Source: Panagrolaimus kolymaensis
Taxonomy: Eukaryota > Nematoda > Chromadorea > Rhabditida > Panagrolaimidae
Reading direction: 5' to 3'
DNA: 64,000 bases
NCBI GenBank assembly: GCA_028622995.1
Contig: JAJQJQ010000026.1
Location: 992,001 to 1,056,000 of the forward strand
Part shown: piece after piece, positions 12,395 to 23,100 of the stretch
How positions within the stretch are numbered: the first letter of the stretch is position 1
How the letters are laid out: the number at the start of each line of letters is the position of its first letter
Notes under the pieces: generated by a model
The model's input: only the letters and a program-made list of their open reading frames with translations
What the model was told of the DNA's origin: nothing
Database searches by the model: none
Program-made: the position numbers and the translations under genes

Positions 12395-14348
12395 TCAAAA
12401 TTTTTGATCCCAATTTTCGATTATTCTTTGCAATGGCGACCTCGGAGAATGAGAACTTCTTGATTGATTTGCAAGAGAAATCGATGATGGAAGTAAAACT
12501 TTTGTAACAAATATTTTTGCATCTCTCCATACTTCAGCTTGCTGTTTAGCTGTCAAAGCAATTAATTTATTTGTTCTCATCCTTGAATTTCGATCTATTG
12601 TTTCATCTAATGCGTTATCAATAATTTCATATAATTTTGAACGCTCTTCCATCTAAAAAAAAAAAAAAATGTATGAATGAAGGGAAAAAAATTTGAAATG
12701 AAAAGTAAGGTCATTTGATGCATTAAAACTATTTTTTTATTACCTTATGAATAAGTGGCGAATCGATCAATCGTTTTTCATTATCAGGTTCAAAAAATGA
12801 GATTCGATCTGTTTGAGTTGAACGCTGAACTACGACACTTGTGAATGCTTCATTTTGATGTTCAGTGCCAATTTGAGATGAAACTGATTTCGATGATAAT
12901 TTTTCAAGGTTACTAAATTCCTAAACAAAAATAAAAAATGGCTTAAATCTTTTTTGTAAATTATTGAAATTTTCAAAACATACTTCCGTTTGAGTTCCAA
13001 AAGTTTTAGCTGACACCAATTTTTTAGGCACCGAAAGTAAATGTTTTGAAGAAGGCACATTATTAGTATTATTTTTAGTTGTTTTTTGAAGTAATATAAC
13101 TTTTGATTGGATTTTTGGGGATAATTCTTTTGAGCTTTGTTTTTGAGCAGATTTATTATTATTGAAGACGGCGACTTTAGAATCTTTGGCGGGGAATTTT
13201 ACTATTTTTTGCAAATGATTAAAAGAATATGAGCGCGACATTCTTGGCAGCTTTTCTAAAAAGTATGTATAAAGAAAATAAAAAAAATAATGACATCAAG
13301 ATTAATATAAAAAAAACTCTCACCATTACTATTAATAATGACGTTATGAAGAACTTTGGTTGGAGCAGATTGAATCAAAAAGGTACTGCTTGTATCTAAA
13401 GTCAAATTTAATAAAAATGATAAAAAGAGGCGAAGAAGACAATTTATTACCTGAATTTGATGATCGTGATTGCCTTTTTGAAAGAGGTTTTTTAATACCC
13501 GTAATATTTAATGGCGGAGACACAACTGGCGAGGAATAACTACAAAGTTGAGGCAATTTTCCATTATTAATAATTAATGCAGATTTTTGTTGTTGTTTTC
13601 TTAAGGCACTTTGAGAAATAATTTTTGCATTATTTGAAATACTAACATTTTTTCTTCCACCTATTGAACGCCTATAAAAAATATTTAAAAATTATAAAAT
13701 TCACATAGTCTCATGGGAATTTAAAAAAAAATGTAACAACGAACCTCAAAGGTGTAGGAGATATTTTAGGTAATGATGAGCTGCTGTGGTTGTTGCTACC
13801 AAGCGGGGAATATTTTCCTCCATCAATATTATTACTATTATTTATTGTTGGTGATAAAGCAAATAAAGAAGTAATTGGCAGCTGCATTGGGCTAAAAGCG
13901 TATTCCTTCATATGATGTGAATAAAATAAAATAATAATAAAACTAAATTATTTTTCTTTCTTATTTTATTAAGAAAATGAATGAATCCATGAAAATTAAA
14001 AAGGAAGCAATTTTTTTCCTTTTCTTTAAAGGAATTAATTTTTTGATTTTGACAATCCTCAAGGGATTCATGAGAAAGGAAACGACGAAAGAAACAAATT
14101 GTATTTAATTGAAAAAATAAAAGCCAAAATAGAGAGTGGAGAAGAGATACAAAAAATATAAATGACGCTAATAAAAGGCTTAAAACTCGCTTATTACTAC
14201 TAAATAAATTGACTCACAAAAAAAATGAAGTAAAGAAGAAAGAAAAAACACACCTATGAAAATGCTTGTATCGGTTTATTCCATTCACGTCACTTGAAGT
14301 ATAACGTGCACGAATTATAGCTGACTGGGCTGTGGTGGGGCTGCCCAT
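12395..14348 (-). CDS. Unrecognised Ser-rich protein with two LC8-type TQT motifs
   Basis: Seven exons on the minus strand: 14254-14348, 13745-13891, 13451-13671, 13324-13395, 12984-13255, 12744-12920 and 12395-12652. All junctions keep phase and give 413 aa. The first about 270 residues are low complexity, rich in S, N, P and K and probably disordered. Two TQT motifs follow: FGTQTE at the end of exon 5 and RSTQTD in exon 6. The second matches the dynein light chain LC8 binding consensus [K/R]xTQT. The last exon looks helical and starts MEERSKLYEIIDNALDETID. No enzyme or known domain was recognised. A disordered chain with paired LC8 anchors suggests a scaffold or adaptor dimerised by LC8, but that is inference. 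The spliced structure makes a real gene likely even though the product is unknown. Confidence 0.6.
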
Positions 14349-16499
14349 TTATAACTATAATATTGGCAGTAGAAATAATAATATTTCTTTTCTAAAAACA
14401 ATATCAACAAAAACAACAACCACATGGCATCCAAAATAAATAATAAAACTAATAATTTGATTCTCGCTCTTTAATAATAAAAAATAAAAATAAATTTTAC
14501 TTTTTTAAAACTTTTTATTTGGCAAGTTCTCAAGAGAGAGACACAAGTGAGCGAGTTAATTATAGAACAAACATAAAAAGTAAAAAATTTAAAAAAATAA
14601 TAAAAAAAAGAGCGGAAGCGTAGCAAAAAATTAGTTAATAAAAAAAATCTTTTTTTGCTTTTGGCAAACAAAAAATTTAAAATAGCATAATTTTATCTTG
14701 TCTTGCGCAAAGTGTCTATGTATCTATTTCCTATGAATAGCAGCAATATGAGAAAAAAAATAAGTCTTACATTAGAAAAATAAATAAAGATAAAAATAAA
14801 GTAAGATATATTGGGCTGTGTCGCAACTCCTTACTTGTCGTCGTTGGCTTTCATTTTCATCGTCGACGTTGTCGTCGTCGTCGTAAAATTTAAGGAATTT
14901 CAAAAAGAAAAAGGCATAATAATAACGACGTCAGAAATAAATAAATTTTCAAGACTTATATTAAAATGTTAAAACACATTTTAGATCATCATCATCATAT
15001 CCATCCATGGACATAGCAGCAACAAAAAAAAATAATAAAAAATATTCTTCTTTCGTCGTCGTCGTTGTCTTCGTCATATTTAAGAAGCCCCAAAAAAACA
15101 TATACGTACATTTTGTTATTATTTGACTTATGCTAGTCACGAACGAAGTAATAATGTAATCGTTTATTCTCACTAAATAAGGTCTAAAATAAAATAGATA
15201 TATGTGGATATCAGCAAAATTCTTTCGTCAGAGAAAAAAAAGAAGGAATGAATATATAAAAAGACTAAAACTAAAACATACATACATTTGTCGCCATCGC
15301 CTTTTTTGAAATTATCATTATTTTACTTTCATGTTTCATGATTTTTCAATTAAACTTTTTTTATAAATATATGCATTTATAAATCTTTTTACCTTTATAA
15401 AAAAAAGAAGTAAAGATTTAGTAACATTTATTATAATATTTTTATTTTTAAATGCTCACTTTTTTTTATTGTCACTTTTGACATTTTTTTTTCAAACAAT
15501 TTTTTATAAAAAGATTCTAAAAATAGTCTCTCATTTATTTATTTTTTTAAAATTCTAAAAGGATGAATATATTAATTTTAAAGCTGCGCCTATGATGTCA
15601 AAGGAAAGTTGTTGATTACAACGTATTATTTGACATTTGAATAATTTTTTAAAAAAATGTTTCAAAATTTGGCGGATTCATTAATTTACAAAATTTTAAA
15701 AACATCAATTAGTAGTTTTTTTTATTGAAATGTTTATTTTTAAATGTCTGGACCATTTTTTAAAACATGGATTAAAAAAAGGAATCTGTTTTATTTAATT
15801 ATGCAAATTTATTTTATCGAAATTACTGATTTAAAAAAACTTTTTATGTTAAAGCTAACCTTGGGAGCTCATTATAGTGTTTAGTTAGATTTATAAGTAT
15901 TTCGTCGACTAATTCATTCATTTTGTTGTCAGCTTAAGGGCAGCCAGCCACCGTCGAGAAAATTAAAAATAGTTTTATGGCTTAACTGATTATTTACTTT
16001 AAAAAACACCGAGACAACTAAATTCTTCACTTTTTTTTTATTTCTGTATTATATCTTTCAAGACAAGATATATTTTTTTTTTGCGTATTTGAATATTTTA
16101 GTTTCTCGTACCACAAAGAAGATGTGTCAATTGATTTTTTTGAAGCTATCATTAATTTTTCTTTTCTTCTTTTTTTAAGAAGCAAGCAATAAATCTATCT
16201 AATTTTTTATTGTTGTTACTTGCATCGATGTTAAAAGCTATTGACACGTGTTTAAAAGGATACACAGTGATAAGAACACACAAAACAAAAGAACTCAGTG
16301 CAAAACTTCTATCAGCAAAGCAAAACATAAAAAACAGGAGTTGAAAGCAAACGATGATACTTCGGGAAGTAGTAAGTATCAAGCAAGAAACATGATAGAG
16401 TTTGATAACAATTAAGGATGATAAAACTCCTAAATAGTCCATAAGTCAAACAAAAGAAAAAATAAGGCTTCATTTCACTTTTATTTTTGGGACAACAAA
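14349..16499. other. Divergent intergenic region
   Basis: Lies between the start of the minus-strand TQT-motif gene and the start of the plus-strand phospholipase gene, so it should hold both promoters. Contains GTCGTCGTCGTCG triplet runs (14850-14885, 15050-15065), poly-A/T tracts and no spliced coding frame. A 96-codon minus-strand frame at 16152-16442 lacks any supporting feature. Confidence 0.5.
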
Positions 16500-18168
16500 A
16501 TGAAAGGTGGTAAGTGAATTTATTCTTTCTTTTTTTAAGCTACCGTAATAAAAAAAACTTTTAAGGGTTAACATTGTTGTTGGTTGTTAGTGCTTGCCTT
16601 ATTGGATCCTCCACGGCAAAATGGGGAGATCCAATTGGAGATATTGGTGGCAATATATCTTGTGATCCATCATTAATGGTTCCAAGTAAGACTATTCCAA
16701 CTAATGTTAATTCCGTTCGTCCATCTGATATTAAATTAATCATGGCTTTGGGTGATTCTTTAACTGTAAGTGTCACAAACTTTTTACACATTTTTACAAA
16801 CATTATTTAGGCTGCAAATGGTGCAGGAGCTCAAGATCCCATTGAAATTATCCTTCAATATCGTGGCCTTGCATTCCTTGCCGGTGGAGATAAAACTTTA
16901 GAAGAACATATTTCACTTCCAAGTAATTATTACTTCTTTTTTTTGCTCTTCCAAAATACAGATGTTATAAGCCTTGAATAATTAATTTTTAGATATTTTC
17001 AAAAAATTTAATCCAAAATTATTTGGACAATCATTAGGAATTGGTGCAGCTGATGTTTGGCAAGTAGCACATCTTAATTCCGCTGTTCCTGGTGCAAAAG
17101 CTGATGATCTTCCTGGACAAGCCCTTGACCTCGTTCAAAAACTTCAAACTCATTCTGAAGTAAGACACACACACAAAACGTTTTTCGGCTACCAAAGAAT
17201 TGCCTAACTTATTATTAAAATAAACTTTTTAGGTCGATGTTGAAAATGATTGGAAATTGTTAAACATCTTTATTGGAGGTAACGATGTTTGTGGATACTG
17301 CAGAAATCCAGTGAGTGCATTTTTATTTTAATAACTTTTTTCGAATTTCAATTTTTTAACAAAAAGTGTGAAACTACTAATACTAAAAATTATTTTTTAA
17401 AGTTTTTTTAATCTCAAATTTATTTTTTAGGCTGCAAACACTCCCGAAATGTTCAGAGCAAATATTGAAAAAGCTGTACAAATTATTAAAGATCATATCC
17501 CTCGGGTAATTGTTAGCCTTACCACTATGATGCATTTAGAAATGGTGCGTTCTATTGATAGAGACCAATTTTTCTGCAAAGCTCTTCATGTGTAAGTTCA
17601 AATGTTCACCATTTTTTAAAAGGTGTTTTTAAAAATAACTTTTTTATTCAGTGATGAGTGCAAATGTGAATCATTTGCAAATTTTACCAATGATCAAATC
17701 GCTCAAGTTTGCACAAATATGCAAAAAGTTGAAAAGGATATTGAAACCAGTGGTGAATATGAAGCTGATGATTTCACTTTTGTTGTTCAACCTTTCCTTA
17801 ATGAAATTACAACTCCACCAACTCGAGTAAGAGAGCTTTATTAATGATGAGAATTAAAGAAGTAATTTATTTTAGAATGGCAAAGTTTTCATCGAATTTT
17901 TCACCCCTGATTGCTTCCATTTTGCTCAAAATGGTCATGCCATTACAGCATCATGGATTTGGAACAATATGATGGAAGCTGTTGGAGCCAAAACAACCAA
18001 AGGGGATTTGAGTTATCCTGCTTCACCATTAAAATGTCCTGATCCAGTAAGCTATCCTTTAAAAAAATTTTTTCTCATAAATCCATTAAAACTTTTTAGA
18101 AATGTCCTTTCATTCGAACTGCGAAAAACAGTCAAGATTGTTCAAAATATTTAACTGATCCCCAATAA
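16500..18168 (+). CDS. Secreted phospholipase-B-like GDSL esterase/lipase
   Basis: Nine exons: 16500-16509, 16566-16765, 16811-16922, 16993-17159, 17233-17310, 17431-17591, 17652-17826, 17876-18046 and 18100-18168, giving 380 aa. A 10-nt first exon encodes MKG and joins a hydrophobic signal peptide ending around SSTAKWG. Block I is ALGDSLTAANGAGA (nucleophile Ser). Block III is IFIGGNDVC, and the C-terminal block contains DCFHFAQNGHA, supplying the Asp/His of the triad. This order matches the animal phospholipase B1 (PLB1)-like branch of GDSL hydrolases, which remove acyl chains from glycerophospholipids at the cell surface or outside the cell. Here a single catalytic unit is present, unlike the multi-repeat mammalian enzyme. 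No C-terminal TM segment is seen, so it is probably secreted. Introns are 45-120 nt. Confidence 0.92.
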
Positions 18169-20153
18169 TTAATTAAATATAAAAGTGATAATAATAAATT
18201 TTCATCAATACAAATACATCAATGACAAAAAAATGCACACATAAAAGTAAACTTGGGATACGGTCGCAAACTAGAATTAAAATGTAACAAGTTTGCAAAA
18301 CCATAACCAAGGTAACTTTCATCCGTTAATAATTTTAAAAATATTAATTAATATTACAATAACAAAAAAGAAAGTTAGTCTATCAACTAAAAAACGGCAT
18401 GGATGGTCGCAAACTAAATATTTTTAAGCAAAGCTTGTTCACCAATCCAATCCGTTTTTTTGGTTAATAGAGTATAAAAAAAATTAATAATAACAGACAG
18501 ATGAGTGGGTTTTAATACTTTCTAAATATGAACAAAATGAAGAAAAAAATGTATGATCTGACAAAAAAATACATACCTACTTTTTTATATATTTATGGAA
18601 GGCATATACAGACGCGAGATATAGAGACACGCCCAATAATAACTAAGTAAGTAAGAAAATAGACTGTTAAAATGTTATTTGCTAGACGCTGCCCCCGCTC
18701 TTTAACATAGCAAAAAATATTTTAGTTCAGGTATTTCTTTCTCAATGAAGAGGCACTAGAGCTTTTGGCACACTTATTAAGAAAGGAAAAAAACATAGAC
18801 ATACCAAAAAAAGCAGACGACAAACACAAAAATAATAATAATAAGTTTTGATTCTCTTTCACTCCCGACTCCCGAAGGGGTTATTAGTAGCAGCTTCTTT
18901 CATATCATGCATTTCCTATTTCCTACATATAAAAAAATTATTCTTCTTTTGGATGGCAGTGATGGCAATGAGGCAGGTAACTTTTTCTTGCGCGCGTGAA
19001 GAAAAAAAAAAGTCTAGCAGTGCAGACATGAAAAAAAAAATTTGTGGCAAAAAAAGGCGGGCATAAAACACGCAGAAATAGAAAAAATTATTTTAAAGAG
19101 GGTGAACGACAGAGACAGCCAACACTTTTAGACTAAAACACTTGTGGCATTTTTTGAAGAAAAAAAGGAACTAATGTTTGTGTCGTTGCCATTCAATAAA
19201 ATAAAATATATGACAACCGAAAGAAGAAAAAAACTAGAGGATTTAAATATTTTTGAAAAGCATTTTTTTAAATAAAGAGAAGTAAGCAAAGTCAAAGTTA
19301 ATATAATTTCCATAAAAACTTTTTTTTCTTGAGTGAATGAAAAAAGAAATATGAAGATGCACCGACTTCACCCTTTATAAAGCAGCAAAAACATAAGTAT
19401 GTAGTTATAGGTTGTTGTCAGTTATGGATGGGAATGGCAGTGAAATAAAGAATAAACCTTCAAACTTTTATTTTTGATGAGTTTAAACTTTAAAGAATTA
19501 TTCCCGCGGTTTTTTGTGTTTTTGAACGCTATTTTTTGTTAAAATTTTGCCTTATCAGTAAATAAATATATGTACATATATTTTTTCTCCCAAATTAAGA
19601 AGAAAATTTAAAACCAAAACATGCGCGCCAAAAGTAAAGGGCTCCTTCCAAAATTTAAATATTTAGTTTTTTATCGGTGCATTCAATCTTTTTTTTCTTT
19701 TTGATTTTTGATGAAAAAAAGTTTGGACAAGGAACGCATCTTTCAGTGCAAAACAATTCCAAAAAAAAGTGATCACTGGAACCATAACGATGCAATAATT
19801 GTTCTTATTTTATTTTTTTGAATACAATCAATCCAAAAAAGGCCAATAAGAAAAAGAGTGTTTATTTTTTTTTTTGCAACTCTTTTTTTCCAACAAAAGC
19901 AAAACCAAAAAAACTCTAACACTGAAACAGTTTTCTTTTTTGCCTCAACCCAAAGTAATTTTTTTAAAGCCATCATTTCTCCTTTTTTTAAATGAAAATT
20001 GTTTAAACTTGAAACAAAAAAAGATGAGATAGATTGTCTTTAAAGAAAAACTTATTTAATACAACTATTTAGTTTATTTAAACCAAAGTCATCCAATCCA
20101 ATTCAAAAAAAACAAAAACAAACAACGAGAAACAACTTTAAAAAGAAAAAAAT
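18169..20153. other. Intergenic spacer, no genes seen
   Basis: About 2 kb of AT-rich DNA with A-tracts and no conserved coding frame. Probably contains the promoter of the stargazin-like gene. Confidence 0.5.
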
Positions 20154-23100
20154 ATGGTTCTTCCGGTAATCGAACATCGTTTAACCAAAATTGGACACGC
20201 AAATAGATTACGCTTTACTCGAATTGCATTTTGTTTTTCAGCTGTTGCATGTTTTGCAAATTTAATAAGTAAAAAACAAAAGAATGTAAATATTTTTTAA
20301 ATTAAAATCAAAACTTTAGGTTCAACAACAAATAATTGGTTATATACTGCTGAAGTATTAAAATATTATGTATTACCAAATAAAACAGATACATATTATG
20401 ATGATGAGGGTTCATTAAAACCAAAGCCGCTTTTTTTTAAAAATGCCACAATTGGTCCATGGTTATTTTGTTGGCTTGATCCTACAACTGAATTTCATTG
20501 TAATAAAGTTGATTATTCTACGAGGGATGAAGCCACGGGTGACGTAACGAGTTCAATAGTAAGTAAGTAATTATTTTTTTATATCCGCTTTTTCTAAATA
20601 CTTTTTTTGCTTACATTCCTTTGCTTCTTACTTATACTTTTATTTTAGAATCCATGCGTCCTATGGTTATTTTTATGTTATTGGGTTGCTTTCTTGACAT
20701 TTGTGGACTTATTACAATTACAATATGTTGTTTAAGAAAAAAGCCATATTTTTCATTATTTGCTACTACATTGGGTCATATACTTGCAGGCAGGTTTTTA
20801 TAAATAAAATGAAAGAAACATTAATTAAAAGTAAAAGAAAAAAGGCAAAAAATAAAGAAAAATAATTTTTTTAAGGAATTGCAAATTTTCAATGTATAAT
20901 TGTTTATATGTCTGCAGTTTCCGAAGAAGTTGGAAATAAAATATTTCCTGCATCAGAAATGGAGGATCCAGTTTTTTATTATACTGATGGATTTTCTTTT
21001 ATGCTTTTAAAAGTAAAATATTCAAAAAAAAGTTTTAAAAAAATAAAAAACTTTCTAAAAAATTTTTTTAGTTTAGCTTCCTTTGCACTGAATGTGCCGG
21101 GCTTTTATCTTGCTTGGTTTACATGTCAAAAAGAGATGAAAGAACATATAATCGCTATCGAATTCATACAATTATGAAAAATGTTAGGCATGAAGAAGAA
21201 GCAGAATCTCCACATATGCGTGATAAATATCATGATCATTCAAGGATGCAATGCCTTCAAAAAGCTTCAAGGTAGAAAACAAAGTGATAAATGTAGCGAC
21301 GGTTGAGAGCTGTAGGTTGTTGTGGTTCCGAGAGGAGAGATGAGAGACGACGTTATTGCAGCACAGATTTATTACACGAATGAACTTCTCTTAACAATAT
21401 TACAAAACAAATGACAACAATGATTATTATGCTAATTTTAGATTAGTGAAATGAAGATGATCACGAGCGTCGTGACATTCCCGGCCAGCGATGAGAGGAT
21501 TGATGGATCATAAAGTATATAGTTGAAACTGGATCATTAAAAGGATCATTCATAGAATTGAATCATAGTGGCATTATAAATAAGCAAGTTCGATCATGTT
21601 GATTGAAGAAGAACATTGATAAGATCATAGAGTATATAAGTGATAATGTGTTGGAAGCAAATGAAAAGAAGAAGAAGAATTACGATGTTGAAGTTAAATG
21701 TTGATGAAATTGATAGTTGTTTGAGTTGAAAGTTGTTTGAGATGAAAGTTGTTTGAGGTGAAAGTTGTTTGAGATGAAAGTTGTTTGAGGTGAAAGTTGT
21801 TTGAGATGAAAGTTGTTTGAGTTGAATGTTGTTTGATGTGTAGTTGGTTTGAGTTGTGATGATGTTATAATGATGATGAAGTTTGTGATGATTCTTCCAA
21901 TGGTTTAGGTTGTTTTATTGAGGTGGAATAGCGCTCTTCGATGAGCTCCTCCTCACCAGGACTTTGAAAGGAATCCAAAGCTTTTTTATTGGATAAATTA
22001 TAACCGTTTAAAAAACTTTCTTCATTATGATTTACAATGTTTTCATCCTTTTTGCTATTAAGGATTGGTTCATTTTCTTTCATAAAAGGAGGATTTATCC
22101 GAACTTTTGGAATATCCGCATCTTTATTATCTTCATAAACCGTTTTTTGGTTTTCACAACACTTTGAATATGTTTCATGAAGTTTTAGTTGGTGATTAGA
22201 AAGATTTTCTTCAACCTTTTTAACGATCAAATCCAAATTAGGAGTATTCATATGCTGAGAATCTGAAATTTCCGTTTCATTGGAAGATTCTAATGGATCT
22301 TGTGAAACTTTATCAAGTTGTTCAACTTTTTGAAACTCTTGTTTATCCTTTTTATTTTCTAATGTTGGTAGTTCACGAACAGAAAATCCAAGTGAATGTT
22401 TAGCTGAGTATCGATTAATTTCATCGGTGCTTTTACCAAATAATGATATAGTCATAGCAGAAATGTTTGGTGGACGATTTGTTGTATCTGGACCACAATA
22501 CATTATTCCAACTTTGGAATGAACTCGAGTTAATCCATTATCAAGTTTTTCAAATGAATCAACGAATTCAAAGAAATTATCAGCTCCGATAAGAATATCA
22601 GGTGATCGATGTTTTCTTTCCATCTTTCCGGAATCAGCTTTTTCAAGAATTGGAATAACTGTTGCAATTGTTTTAATGGTGTTAACAAAAATTTCCTTTT
22701 GACCTTCACATGTGTTAATGCACAATTTTACTAGATGAGAAGTAACAACTGTTGCTTTTCCACCAAATGTTTGAGTTGTAAATTTATCAACATTAAGAGT
22801 CTCAAGATTCAAACTTTTTGCTAAGCTTGTGGTTATGTATGATTGTTGTGATCCAAGGTCAAAGAAAGCAATCGCATCCAACTTTGGATCGTTATTATTT
22901 TTCGAAACATGAACTTCAGTTGCTAATAAAGTCGATTGTTTGTTGTTTACTGTAAAAAATGCACTTGTTGGCGATGGCCTTTCTTTGTTATGACGTAAGC
23001 CAAGACAAATGGATGTATGGTGTCTTCCATTGCAAGCTTTGCATTTAACGCTGGAATTGCAGTTTGCAGATTTATGGTTATCAAGTGTACATTTTACACA

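Noticed and set aside
16152..16442. 96-codon minus-strand frame with Cys residues
   Set aside because: No acceptor/donor context or family resemblance, and it lies in a promoter-like spacer.
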